Below, piece by piece: positions 36,781-45,730 of a DNA stretch of 64,000 bases (positions within the stretch are counted from its first letter, which is position 1; each line of letters opens with the position of its first letter). The stretch is from positions 62,001 through 126,000 of the forward strand of contig NZ_JAFBFA010000006.1 in the NCBI RefSeq assembly GCF_016909015.1, written 5' to 3'. This stretch comes from Gracilibacillus alcaliphilus. GTDB lineage: Bacteria; Bacillota; Bacilli; Bacillales; Amphibacillaceae. A program made the translations under genes and the position numbers. The notes under the pieces were generated by a model. It was not told where the DNA came from and searched no databases. It saw only the letters and a list, made by a program, of their open reading frames with translations.

Positions 36781-36825
36781 GAGAAAAAGCTGAATAGGCC
36801 AGACGCCTGTTATCGGCTTTTTCTC
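36781..36825. terminator. Bidirectional terminator
   Basis: Arms GAGAAAAAGC and GCTTTTTCTC with inner pairing of AATAGGC with GCCTGTT, between two converging genes. The A and T runs are part of the outer stem. Confidence 0.75.
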
Positions 36826-36844
36826 GTTTCAGGCAAAGGGAAGT

Positions 36845-37741
36845 TTAAGACATCACCATGTAGGTGCCTTTTCCCATTTGTTTGGCCTTATAAAGTCCTT
36901 CATCGGCCAGTTGCATCAATTGTTTCAGTGGCTGTTTGGTTTGATAATGGACAATTCCGATACTAACTGAGATATCAATCGGGAGGGTATACTCAGACCA
37001 ATCCGACAAGGAATGGATAATGGTCTGTGCGCAATGATAGGAGTATACTTCATTTGGAGGCTCCGGCAGAATAATAATAAATTCATCCCCTCCAATACGG
37101 CACAGGATATCCTGATCACGCAAGGTCTTTTTTAAACGATTACTGACCTCCACAAGGATTTTATCTCCCCATGCATGCCCATATTGATCATTTACTTCTT
37201 TAAAGCCGTCTAAATCAATCGATAATAGTGTACCTGAGGTCTTCATTTTCTTAAAATTCTCATAGAGGTAGCGTCGATTATATGTTTTTGTCAGCATATC
37301 GCTCATCGCTTGATGCTCTAATTCCAGTACATAGGAAAAAAGACGGGAACATCTCTCTAATATTAGAATGGTATTTTCATCATAATAATGCTTTTTCTGA
37401 TGAGTAGCACATAATATGCCAATTATCATTTCACCTTTGTATATGGGAACTCCTGCATAGGATCGTATCGGTGTTGGGTAGAGAAGCTTTAGCTCTTTTA
37501 TTAACTTTATGCTTGATATATCATGAAGGATAATTGCTTGTTTACTTGTCAGGATTTTTTGGCAGCATTTTTCCAGTGTATCTAGCCGCTGGTCATCTAA
37601 TATCATTTCCCCGGCAGCATGCTTATCTTGCGCTTTCAGAAAGAAAAGCCCATCCTTAACTATACGTCCAATAAACAGCTGGCTTTCCGGTATCATAGTG
37701 ATTACAAGTTCTAATAAGTCACCTAAAGTCTTTCTTTCCAT
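36845..37741 (-). CDS. GAF-GGDEF diguanylate cyclase
   Basis: 298 residues: an N-terminal GAF-like sensor (~20-150, with RSYAGVPIYKGEMIIGILCA) and a GGDEF domain ending the protein. The active-site motif is CRIGGDEFIIIL, and RDQD five residues before it is an RxxD inhibitory site, so product feedback by c-di-GMP is likely. No membrane helix, hence cytoplasmic. ATG 37741 has GGAGG 5 bases upstream; the longer open frame from 37912 lacks a site. A good promoter lies about 180 bases upstream. Confidence 0.9.
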   Translation of the reverse strand: MERKTLGDLLELVITMIPESQLFIGRIVKDGLFFLKAQDKHAAGEMILDDQRLDTLEKCCQKILTSKQAIILHDISSIKLIKELKLLYPTPIRSYAGVPIYKGEMIIGILCATHQKKHYYDENTILILERCSRLFSYVLELEHQAMSDMLTKTYNRRYLYENFKKMKTSGTLLSIDLDGFKEVNDQYGHAWGDKILVEVSNRLKKTLRDQDILCRIGGDEFIIILPEPPNEVYSYHCAQTIIHSLSDWSEYTLPIDISVSIGIVHYQTKQPLKQLMQLADEGLYKAKQMGKGTYMVMS

Positions 37742-37928
37742 AATAACCTCCAAGCTTCCATAATGAAGTGAGCAGAAAGTTCTATACGAGCAGCAAAAAA
37801 GATCTGCAGTATGTACCAAGATATTACTCATCGAAAAAATATTTATGTAGAAGGTTTGCGAACTAGGTGGGAATGACACCCTCGATCCAACCATGGAGAT
37901 AAGAAACCACAATTGAAAGTCTCACTTT

Positions 37929-37957
37929 ATTATAATGGAAGCCTAAATGGTTAACAA
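37929..37957 (-). promoter_or_regulatory. SigA promoter of the GGDEF gene
   Basis: On the minus strand TTGTTA (37957-37952) and TATAAT (37934-37929) are 17 bases apart, leaving a ~180-base leader. The rest of the gap up to 38124 is AT-rich with nothing recognised. Confidence 0.7.
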
Positions 37958-38124
37958 TACCTAATCTATGGTAAAATAAGCACAAAATAGAACAAAAATA
38001 TACAGATAGAAAAGAATAAACGACAGAATTTTGTAAAAAAGTGTTTAATAAGTGAAAGGTGAATTAGGATCATTTTCCTGTCTAATCATTCCTTTGATCC
38101 CAAACTGCCCGCTTGCTAGAAAAT

Positions 38125-38580
38125 TTAAAAAGGTTTGGTAATCATTAATAAAATAATGACAATGATTAATAGATTTACAATATATTCTGTGCGAAGCAGT
38201 TTATTTCGTGCATGGTAATAACTGCTGGGGATTTCTTTTATATTAAGATCAGCTATCATTTGCCGGATAGGACGTGTATACGTCTTGAGCAGAGTTACTC
38301 CTAAGATGAGTACGATTAAATAAAGGAATAAACTCAGAAGAAACCAGCCTTGTTGGAATAAGAAAGGATTCACTGCACCTAACAATAAACCTGTTGCCAA
38401 TAACAAGATGCCCCCTGTTCTGACAAACCGGTGGAGCCGATATTTGATAGCGAACACATATCTGACTTGATCCATCGTTTGCGCTGTTTTTACTAATGTA
38501 GTCAAAATAAAGCCAGGACCAATTCCGATAATAGCAGATAGAATATGAGCGATAACAAGTATACTATATAAGCTATTCAT
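38125..38580 (-). CDS. DUF2269-like membrane protein
   Basis: 151 residues with four hydrophobic helices. The opening ILVIAHILSAIIGIGPGFIL and the Arg-His pair in YRLHRFVRTGG fit DUF2269, membrane proteins of unknown function. ATG 38580 has AAAGGAG 7 bases upstream; an upstream ATG at 38616 lacks a site. Confidence 0.75.
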   Translation of the reverse strand: MNSLYSILVIAHILSAIIGIGPGFILTTLVKTAQTMDQVRYVFAIKYRLHRFVRTGGILLLATGLLLGAVNPFLFQQGWFLLSLFLYLIVLILGVTLLKTYTRPIRQMIADLNIKEIPSSYYHARNKLLRTEYIVNLLIIVIILLMITKPF

Positions 38581-38670
38581 TTTCTCTCTCCTTTGCGAAT
38601 ACAGATTTTCAGCCAAACATGCAGAAAGTATATAATGTTGTCTTCATTTATTCGTATACAAGGAGATCCT

Positions 38671-38814
38671 TGTCCAGCTGCAAGCGCCAAACTTTAGAGA
38701 TTTCGCGTCATGCCCTACGATTAGTCAACATCGGTTCGTCACCTCACCGTGTTTCTTATATCTCAGTTGTTCTGCTCCATTCGTTACGTGTTTAAACGGG
38801 CGCTCTGCACTTTT
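38671..38814. repeat. Intergenic repeat-like element with GCGC-containing ends
   Basis: The ends TCCAGCTGCAAGCGCC and GGGCGCTCTGCACTTTT form imperfect inverted repeats about 110 bases apart. I recall similar ends in interspersed repeats of Bacillaceae. No coding capacity was seen. It lies between two minus-strand genes. Confidence 0.45.
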
Positions 38815-38830
38815 CTTTCTCCATACCTTA

Positions 38831-40039
38831 TTATCCTCTGTTTGGGAATTTCCTGAGAATGACCAAGACGGCTAATAAAGCGAAGCCTCCCGTGACATAG
38901 AATACTTCCCCTAGTCCAAATTGCTCTGCAATACTGCCTGCTATTAATGGACCCAAAAATATACCAAGTGCATAAAAGGATTGAAAAAAGCCCATAGCCG
39001 ACATTTTTAAATTTGCTGGGCTACAGCGTATCACCTCATCCAATAGAATCGGGAATACAAAACCAAGCGTAAGTCCAATGACAAAATGAAGGGCACTTAA
39101 AGCAAACAGAGTATGTGCCAATGGTACAAAGCAAAGAAACATTCCCGTTATTCCGAAACAGCTCCACAAAATCGATTTATTATGTTTGCTGTCGATGTTG
39201 GTGAAAACCAGGCTTAACGAGGCAGCAGCATGCGGAATAAAGAAAGCACTAACCAGCCAAATAAAATCTGTCTCTGAAACGCCATTATCAGCAGCAATAA
39301 TTGGGCTAAAGCCAAAGATGGTAATAAACAGAATCGCATGGGCCATCAACGATAAGAAGGTGATCATTTTTAATCCGGGCAGGGCAAGCATCGTGTATAA
39401 ATGAGATAATAGATTAGATTTGTTCTTAGATGTTGTTTCCGTTGAACCGCTTTGTAAATCCTTAATTTGAGAAGCAAGTAAAATACCTAATATAGAAGCT
39501 AAAGCACCAATCCAAAAGGGAGCATTCCAGCCCAGCTTTTCCACAATAAATCCACTTATTGCCATACTGATAAACTGTGTGGTTACCGTAATAAACTGTA
39601 ATGTTCCCATTGCCTTGGCTGATTGATCTGCACTAAAGTAATAGGTATACAGAACAGTAGCCATTACCCACATGGAGGCAGTAATCCCTGCCAGTAATCT
39701 TGCTGTCGTAATCATAAAAAAAGAGTCGAAATAGACTAAAATCAGACAGCTGATCAGCGAAACAGCAAACCCGCCGACAAACAAAAGCTTCCTTAATTTA
39801 TTCAGATAATCAGATAAAATCCCAAGTGGTAAACGCAGTAAAATCTGAGTAATACCGTAACTTCCAATAATGATGCCGACCGCTGAATAAGAAAATCCTT
39901 TAGATTGTAAGTACACACCAAAAACAGGTGAGTAAATATAGATAGCAAACCAAAAACAAAATATGGCCGCTAAAAAAATAACATGATCCTTTTTCAGAAT
40001 CAGTTTCTGACTTTCATTTCCAACATATTCGTTACTCAA
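38831..40039 (-). CDS. MFS transporter
   Basis: 402 residues with about 12 membrane helices. The loop after helix 2 reads RLPLGILSDYLNKLRK, matching the MFS signature GxLxDRxGRR loosely, and a central basic loop (~200-215) separates the halves. It resembles drug/H+ antiporters and staphyloferrin-type exporters, but the substrate cannot be named. TTG 40039 has AGGGGA 7 bases upstream. Confidence 0.78.
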   Translation of the reverse strand: MSNEYVGNESQKLILKKDHVIFLAAIFCFWFAIYIYSPVFGVYLQSKGFSYSAVGIIIGSYGITQILLRLPLGILSDYLNKLRKLLFVGGFAVSLISCLILVYFDSFFMITTARLLAGITASMWVMATVLYTYYFSADQSAKAMGTLQFITVTTQFISMAISGFIVEKLGWNAPFWIGALASILGILLASQIKDLQSGSTETTSKNKSNLLSHLYTMLALPGLKMITFLSLMAHAILFITIFGFSPIIAADNGVSETDFIWLVSAFFIPHAAASLSLVFTNIDSKHNKSILWSCFGITGMFLCFVPLAHTLFALSALHFVIGLTLGFVFPILLDEVIRCSPANLKMSAMGFFQSFYALGIFLGPLIAGSIAEQFGLGEVFYVTGGFALLAVLVILRKFPNRG

Positions 40040-40105
40040 GTGAACATCCCCTCATTCTATAGCCTATACAGTTTTTTATTATTATGGTAACCGTTCATCA
40101 TCCTA

Positions 40106-40137
40106 GATTCAAGTGGGAGGTAGTAGCCACTTGAATC
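40106..40137. other. Perfect 11-bp hairpin upstream of the MFS gene
   Basis: GATTCAAGTGG/CCACTTGAATC with a 10-base loop and no T tract. It would lie in the 5' region of the MFS transcript and could be an operator or leader hairpin. Confidence 0.5.
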
Positions 40138-40149
40138 CTCTTATAATGA

Positions 40150-40194
40150 AAAATATTCCTATCCACTTTGGAAATGGACAGGAATATTTTGAAA
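40150..40194 (-). terminator. Terminator of the nrdA-nrdB-flavodoxin operon
   Basis: Arms AAAATATTCCT and AGGAATATTTT with inner TCCA/TGGA pairing; on the minus strand a TTTTTC tail follows. It lies 77 bases after the flavodoxin stop. Confidence 0.8.
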
Positions 40195-40270
40195 CTAGTA
40201 GTTGTCATATATTATGGAATGAAACCATTGATAAATTTTCATCATTTATTCTGCTTTTGCTATCATACGA

Positions 40271-40711
40271 TTAAACCAAGACAAGCTGATTAGTTAATCG
40301 ATCACAGAATTTATCACACTTCATTATGTCATCGTCTTGTGGAGTCAGCTCTACTTTTAGGGTAACAGCCAAGTTGCTTTGGACATACAACATGTCACGG
40401 AAAAGGTCAACAGCGCCACAGAAATGAGAGTAGAAGCTGTCTCCTGTACCAAATACACCTGTTGTAATGTGTTGAACATCTTCCTCTTCAAATGCTTCGA
40501 AGACATCTTCCATTTCCATCGGTAATTCCCCATCATCCCAAGAGTAAGTGCCGATAGCTACCATGTCATAATTGGACAAAGCGGCTGGATCAAAGGAATC
40601 TACCGGAATTAGGTCGGTAGCAATATGACGCTTTTCCATATTTTCATGAATGATTTCAGCTAATGTCGCTGTATTACCAGTAACTGATGTGTAGATAATT
40701 GCTGCTTTCAT
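40271..40711 (-). CDS. Flavodoxin
   Basis: A 146-residue short-chain flavodoxin. The FMN phosphate loop is TSVTGNTATLAE (residues 8-19); the flavin-stacking regions are GTYSWDDGELP (~54-64) and FGTGDSFYSHFCGAVD (~86-101). It lies downstream of nrdA and nrdB on the same strand and is probably the electron donor for assembling or reviving the NrdB metal-radical site, as NrdI and similar proteins do (inference). It has classic flavodoxin motifs, so it is not called NrdI. Confidence 0.85.
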   Translation of the reverse strand: MKAAIIYTSVTGNTATLAEIIHENMEKRHIATDLIPVDSFDPAALSNYDMVAIGTYSWDDGELPMEMEDVFEAFEEEDVQHITTGVFGTGDSFYSHFCGAVDLFRDMLYVQSNLAVTLKVELTPQDDDIMKCDKFCDRLTNQLVLV

Positions 40712-40746
40712 ACAGCAACACCTCCTTTAATAAAATCGTTTATCGC

Positions 40747-40948
40747 AGTGTAACTGGCTGTAGGACTCCCCTTCCAGATAAGGGAAAGCCTCGTTGTTAA
40801 AGCAGGAGATCCAACAGCTAGTAACCATCCGATTAGTTCAACTAACGTTCAGTGGAGAGAGGAAACTGACTAAGTTTGCGGCCGTCATGTCGCAACGTCT
40901 GCACTAGCACTTCCTATGCGTCGAACCCTCACTGAACGAAGTTACACT
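40747..40948 (-). repeat. 200-bp element with nested inverted ends between nrdB and the flavodoxin
   Basis: AGTGTAAC (40747-40754) is complementary to GTTACACT (40941-40948), and inside it CGTTCAGTG (40846-40854) to CACTGAACG (40930-40938). The element starts at the base after the nrdB stop codon and contains a GC-rich core (GCGGCCGTCATGTCGC). It has no coding frame. It may be an inserted repeat or a structured RNA processing site inside the operon. Confidence 0.5.
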
Positions 40949-41998
40949 TTATAATTCGTCAAATCCATTGGATGAAGAAACTTTGGTATAGGTACGTGAT
41001 TTCTGTTCAAAGAAGTCAGACTTAGTTTCATTCATCATTTCGTCACTAAAGACGTGAATCCATTGCATTGGGTTTTCCCGGTCTGGATAATAGTTGTCTA
41101 AGCCAATTTGGCGGAAACGTTTATTGGCTAGATACTCCACATAGCCATGGAATTCTTGAAGGTCAATTCCTTCAATATCTTTTAAAATATAATCGGCCCA
41201 TTCCTTTTCTAATTGAACGGCTTGATCGATTGTATCATAAGCAAATTGAATATTTTCAGGAGTGTTTAGCTCCGGATTTTCGGTAAGTAAGATACGTACA
41301 AATTGAGAAATAAAATAAGCGTGTTGCATTTCATCCCGTTGAATATAACTGATCATTGTACTTGTTTTAAGCATTTTTTGCTGACGTGCTAAATGATAGA
41401 AGAAGGCAAATCCAGCGTAAAAATAGATACCTTCCAAATTAATCGAGCTAATTGCTAGTTCAAATAGGCGTTGTGCTGTCGGCTGTTCACGGAATGCTTC
41501 ATATCTGTCTAAGATTAATTGATTTCTTTTACGAACAATTGGGTCTTCTTTCGCCTGATTAAAGCGTCTGTTCTGTTCACTAGTCGGTACAAGTGAACTC
41601 AAGATATAAGAATAAGATTCATTATGCACTGCCTCTTGCTGAGCGATTACGGCAAAGATTGCCTTAAAACTAGAGTCTGTTACATAGTCCATCACTTGTG
41701 TCATCGTTGGTGTCTGCAAACTGTCTAAAGAAGCTAACTGTGTATTAATACGCAAGAAAACGTCTTTCTCTGTGTCAGACAGTGCATCCCATTGTTTAAT
41801 ATCATCTTGCATATTGATTTCTTGAGCCTTCCAGAAGTTGGCGAGTAATGTTTGATATAGGTCATACATTTGCGAGTAAGCAATATCATTCCAATTAAGC
41901 AAACCAGAAGATTCACCATTAATAATTCCTGTTGATTTATTTGGATGAGTAGGATTTAATAGTTTGATTTTTGATAAACGTTGGTCCACTTGTGTCAT
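40949..41998 (-). CDS. nrdB: Ribonucleotide reductase beta subunit, class I
   Basis: 349 residues forming the radical-bearing subunit. All ligands are visible: Asp92 (ASLDSLQ), Glu122 and His125 (QQEAVHNES), Glu189 (SINLEGIYF), Glu223 and His226 (RDEMQHAYF); Tyr129, four residues after His125, is the radical tyrosine. It lacks an ATP-cone. It differs from B. subtilis NrdF and pairs with a NrdA-type large subunit. GGAGG lies 9 bases before the ATG. nrdA ends 112 bases upstream. Confidence 0.92.
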   Translation of the reverse strand: MTQVDQRLSKIKLLNPTHPNKSTGIINGESSGLLNWNDIAYSQMYDLYQTLLANFWKAQEINMQDDIKQWDALSDTEKDVFLRINTQLASLDSLQTPTMTQVMDYVTDSSFKAIFAVIAQQEAVHNESYSYILSSLVPTSEQNRRFNQAKEDPIVRKRNQLILDRYEAFREQPTAQRLFELAISSINLEGIYFYAGFAFFYHLARQQKMLKTSTMISYIQRDEMQHAYFISQFVRILLTENPELNTPENIQFAYDTIDQAVQLEKEWADYILKDIEGIDLQEFHGYVEYLANKRFRQIGLDNYYPDRENPMQWIHVFSDEMMNETKSDFFEQKSRTYTKVSSSNGFDEL

Positions 41999-42110
41999 TG
42001 TTCATATCCTCCTTACAGTTAGAGAGAAGAGAGAGGAGAATCTCTCTTCTCTGGCTGCTGTGCATTTTGTTTCTCATAGCAGCAGGGTTCTCGATCCTCT
42101 GCTGAAGTCT

Positions 42111-44402
42111 TTAGCTATGGCAAGCTTCACATTCTTCAATTTCTGTTTGTGAAGTGCTTCGTACATAATAGGTTGTTTTTAATTTGTTTTCCCATGCAGC
42201 AAGGTGCAGGTTTAAAAGATCTTTTGCCTTAATATCGTGGCGTACATAAAGGTTAAAGCTGATCGCTTGGTCAATATGGCGCTGGCGTTTGGCATTTTGT
42301 TTAATGCTCCATATTTGATCTAATTCATGACGGGCACGGCGATAATAGTTATAAGTAACATGATCTAGATCAGGTGCCGTCACTTTAAATTTGAAATTCT
42401 TTTTCTCTTCGGCATACTCTACATTGTAGATTGGGTCAATTCCATCGGTAGAGCCGCCAATTTTGGCAGTGGAAGAGTTAGGTGCTACCGCCATTAACCA
42501 GCCGTTGCGCATACCATTTTCAGCCACTTGCTGACGCAATTCCTGCCAGCGGTCAGATGTATAGTTCCGACGGTCAAAGTAGACACCGGTTTGCCATTCA
42601 GATCCTTCAAATTCAGAATAGGCACCTTTTTCTTGTGCTAATTCCATAGAAGCCTTGATCGTGTAGTAGGCAATGTCTTCATATACTTTATCGGCATAAT
42701 CAACCGCTTCTTCTGATTCCCAGTGCAGGTGCTCTAAGGCAAGCAGGTGATGCCAGCCAAACGTACCTAAACCAACGGCACGGTATTTCTTGTTGGTTGC
42801 CTGTGCTTGGCCAACAGAAATTGTATTCAAGTCAATTACGTTATCCAGCATACGGACTTGAACAGCAATCAGGCGTTCTAGTACTTCAGCACGAACGGCA
42901 TTTGCCAAATTGATAGAAGACAAGTTACAGACAACAAAATCTCCTGGCTTACGGATGATCACGATATTTCCGTCTTCATCTAAATATTCTTTTGTAATCG
43001 TTGTAGCCGACATATTTTGTGCAATTTCAGTACAGAGGTTACTGCAGTAAATGGATGTTCTGCCAATGCCTCGTTTATGTTTATTCGGATTCTGGCGATT
43101 GACTTCATCACGATAGAACATATATGGTGTACCAGTTTCCAACTGGGCAACCATGATGCGTGCCATAATATCCATCGCACGGTATGTTTTTCTAGGAAGT
43201 AATGGATGATTGACTGCTTCCCAATATTTATCTGTGAAATATTTCTGATCTTCTTCATCATAGAAATCTTCTAGTCCGAGCGGATTGCCATCTTCGTCTT
43301 TCCATCCCATGGTTTGTTTCACTTGATGTGGACAGAATGTATGCCATTCACCAATGCTTTTGCCGTTCTCATCACGTTCTTGAAGCTGTTGCATGAACAA
43401 ATCCGGAATAGCAACACCTGTGAAGATATCGTGTGCTTTACGGCGCTCATCCCCATTATTGGTCTTTAAGTCTAAGAAGCCGTTCATAATATCTTTATGG
43501 AAGATATCTAAATAAATAGCAACTGCACCTTGACGCTGACCAAGCTGATCAACACTGACTGCTGTATCATTCACTAAACGAATCCAAGGAACAACCCCAG
43601 AAGAATTGCCTTTAAACTTCTTAATATCAGAGCCTAGGGCACGAACCTTTCCATAATAAATACCAATTCCGCCGCCATCTTTACTTAAGCGGGCGATATC
43701 CCAGTTGTTTAAGTAGATACCATCTAATGAGTCATCAACTGTGTCAATAAAACAAGAAGATAATTGGCCATAGCTTTTACCAGCGTTCGATAAGGTAGGA
43801 GTGGCTACGGTCATATATAAGTTGCTTAAAGCCCAATAGGCTTCTTTCACTAATTCCAACCGCTTTTCTTTTGTTTCATTTTGCATAAGTGTCATCGCAA
43901 TGATCAAGAAACGTTCTTGAGGTAATTCATATAAATGACGATCATGGTCACGGGCTAGATAGCGATCTGACAGTAAAAATAATCCAATATAATTAAATAG
44001 TGCGTCTTTTTCCGGTTCAATGACTTGCTGCAGGGCATCCATCTCATCTTTATCATAGGCTTCCAAAAGTGCTCTAGAGTAGATACCTTTATCTGTTAAA
44101 GTGGTGATGAGCTCATATAGACTGCCGTATTTTTGATCTGCCTGGTAGCCGCGGTTGGCTGCTGCCTCTTGATAAAGGTTGGTTAAATGGAAATGAGCGG
44201 CTACAAAAGTCCAATCCGGCTGATCCATTGCAATTCTATTTAATGAGTAAAATAATGCCTCCTGTGTTGTTTCTTGCTCTGATTTGCTTGTTTGTTCGAT
44301 TCGTTGTTGAATTTCTTTCGTATCTAAACCGTACTTTTCACCAGCCTTTTGTAATGCATTGATGACAGATTGTTTGATACTGCTTGTTTCCATTGTTGTC
44401 AT
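42111..44402 (-). CDS. nrdA: Ribonucleotide reductase alpha subunit, class I (NrdA type)
   Basis: The 763-residue catalytic subunit that reduces NDPs to dNDPs. Expected residues are present: redox Cys in GQLSSCFIDT, the NLCTEIAQ motif with thiyl-radical Cys and Glu, second redox Cys in FVVCNLSSINLA, and the C-terminal thioredoxin-reactive CEAC three residues from the end. The N-terminus has no recognisable ATP-cone (no KRDG-type start), so dATP shut-off may be absent. GGAGGT lies 6 bases before the ATG; a longer frame upstream has no site. It heads an operon with nrdB and a flavodoxin and is probably repressed by NrdR. Confidence 0.93.
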   Translation of the reverse strand: MTTMETSSIKQSVINALQKAGEKYGLDTKEIQQRIEQTSKSEQETTQEALFYSLNRIAMDQPDWTFVAAHFHLTNLYQEAAANRGYQADQKYGSLYELITTLTDKGIYSRALLEAYDKDEMDALQQVIEPEKDALFNYIGLFLLSDRYLARDHDRHLYELPQERFLIIAMTLMQNETKEKRLELVKEAYWALSNLYMTVATPTLSNAGKSYGQLSSCFIDTVDDSLDGIYLNNWDIARLSKDGGGIGIYYGKVRALGSDIKKFKGNSSGVVPWIRLVNDTAVSVDQLGQRQGAVAIYLDIFHKDIMNGFLDLKTNNGDERRKAHDIFTGVAIPDLFMQQLQERDENGKSIGEWHTFCPHQVKQTMGWKDEDGNPLGLEDFYDEEDQKYFTDKYWEAVNHPLLPRKTYRAMDIMARIMVAQLETGTPYMFYRDEVNRQNPNKHKRGIGRTSIYCSNLCTEIAQNMSATTITKEYLDEDGNIVIIRKPGDFVVCNLSSINLANAVRAEVLERLIAVQVRMLDNVIDLNTISVGQAQATNKKYRAVGLGTFGWHHLLALEHLHWESEEAVDYADKVYEDIAYYTIKASMELAQEKGAYSEFEGSEWQTGVYFDRRNYTSDRWQELRQQVAENGMRNGWLMAVAPNSSTAKIGGSTDGIDPIYNVEYAEEKKNFKFKVTAPDLDHVTYNYYRRARHELDQIWSIKQNAKRQRHIDQAISFNLYVRHDIKAKDLLNLHLAAWENKLKTTYYVRSTSQTEIEECEACHS

Positions 44403-44520
44403 GTCAAGACCTCCATTTACATAATAAAAGCGCCCATTGTAGAGCGATATATTTGGTGATTTGTTAAAAATCATATAGATATGTAGCATAGGGTGCGTAA
44501 GAGCGATCTTACACTAGTGA

Positions 44521-44566
44521 TACAATATATTGATGTTTTTTGATTGCTTATGTCTATATATTGTAT
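44521..44566 (-). promoter_or_regulatory. Pair of NrdR boxes upstream of nrdA
   Basis: Two near-palindromes, TACAATATATTGATG (core 44523-44532) and TCTATATATTGTATT (core 44554-44563), have centres 31 bases apart, about three helical turns. This composition and spacing is characteristic of NrdR operators. A small hairpin GTAAGA-GCGA-TCTTAC at 44497-44512 lies just downstream in the leader. Confidence 0.8.
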
Positions 44567-44901
44567 TCTAAAACATAAATGGAGTTTTTACAACCAAAAA
44601 GTAATCATAAATGGATAGAGTTTTTTTGAATGTTGGTGTGGTGAGGGTTAGCCATCGAAGAATAAGACTTAAGTCTGATATAAGCATCTCACTTATACAT
44701 GAAAAATAGTAAAATTATGTTTTTACTGAGGAACCTAAAGACTGAGCTGAGAAAGCCTCATATTTTGATAATGTCAATTTTTGGGTGTGTTTGTCTTTTG
44801 GAAGCGACTATTTTAGTCGAAAAATAATACACTGAAATGTTATTATATGATAGAAATAAGTGAAATGTCAAAGTAAAAAACAAAAAACAAGGGGTAATAT
44901 T
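44567..44901. other. Gap between the nrd operators and csaA
   Basis: AT-rich, divergent promoter region. Apart from the csaA ribosome site AAGGGG nothing specific was recognised, and no gene was seen. Confidence 0.4.
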
Positions 44902-45231
44902 ATGGCGACAATAGAGGACTTTTTGCAATTAGATTTGCGCATCGGAACTATCATAGAGGCAGAAAATTTCACAGAGGCAAGAAAACCAGCATTGAAATTA
45001 AAGATAGACTTTGGGGAGCTTGGAATAAAGCAATCATCAGCTCAAATTACTAAACGCTACTCACCAGAGCAGTTAATCGGAAGACAAATTACAGCAGTAG
45101 TTAATTTTCCGCCTCTTAGAATTGCAGGTTTTCGATCAGAGGTGCTTGTTTTGGGAGGAGTGCCGGGTGAAGGTGATGTCGTCCTGTTAGCACCAGATCA
45201 AACAGTAGCGAATGGGACAAAGATTTCTTAA
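44902..45231 (+). CDS. csaA: CsaA, tRNA-binding-domain protein with chaperone activity
   Basis: 109 residues, a single OB-fold tRNA-binding domain (EMAP II-like): FLQLDLRIGTIIEAE, LKLKIDFGELGIKQSSAQIT, PLRIAGFRSEVLVLGG and VVLLAPDQTVANGTKI. B. subtilis CsaA is a dimeric chaperone linked to protein secretion and binds tRNA. ATG 44902 has AAGGGG 7 bases upstream. It is monocistronic. Confidence 0.92.
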   Translation: MATIEDFLQLDLRIGTIIEAENFTEARKPALKLKIDFGELGIKQSSAQITKRYSPEQLIGRQITAVVNFPPLRIAGFRSEVLVLGGVPGEGDVVLLAPDQTVANGTKIS

Positions 45232-45360
45232 ACAGGGGATGTTTAAAACCAGCATGTCCTGGTAGGTATCACCAGCCATGTAAGCTTTAGCCACCCTAGT
45301 AATTTGGTTCATTCGTGTGAACCACTGGATCAGAGTTTTCGTATAACAAGGCAAGAAGGG

Positions 45361-45402
45361 GCTGTTGCACCATGTAAATGCTGCATGTTGTAACAGCTTT
45401 TT
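45361..45402 (+). terminator. Terminator of csaA, first of two related hairpins
   Basis: Arms GCTGTTGCACCATG and CATGTTGTAACAGC (one mismatch, one wobble) with a TTTTT tail. It is closely related to the hairpin at 45731 in opposite orientation. Confidence 0.8.
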
Positions 45403-45486
45403 GGTATGAGGATGGTTCTTTTTAATTATTGCTAATGATGGGAAAGAACATTCACGTGAGACATCCTTTTTAACTTTCTAAGTCGG

Positions 45487-45670
45487 CTTCAAGAGATAAA
45501 AGTCGGCTCATAGAGGGCTTGAAAAGATAAGATACCCCTGACATCTTATCAAAAGAACAACTCCTCAAAGCTTCAACAGATAAGATATAATCTCAGCATT
45601 TGATGAAAAGCCCATTTCTTGGGACTTGAAGAGATCGAGTAGCCATAGAGGGTCAACAAAAATGGCTATC
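45487..45670. repeat. Degenerate ~53-bp repeats between csaA and the ABC exporter
   Basis: A core CTTSAARAGATAAGA recurs at 45487, 45518, 45571 and 45625, the last three 53-54 bases apart. Conservation is low, and the TAGAGGG motif recurs nearby. No coding frame or ribosome site was seen. The unit length is close to that of the 52-bp array at 32981. Confidence 0.5.
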
Positions 45671-45730
45671 TTGACAACATCCCTTTTCAACCATTTGAAA
45701 AGAATACGTCTTTGCGTAAGTCAGACACCT

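Noticed and set aside
40271..40711. Calling the flavodoxin NrdI
   Set aside because: It has the ordinary flavodoxin phosphate loop and length, and the reductase is not a typical class Ib NrdE/NrdF pair. Position alone supports a link.
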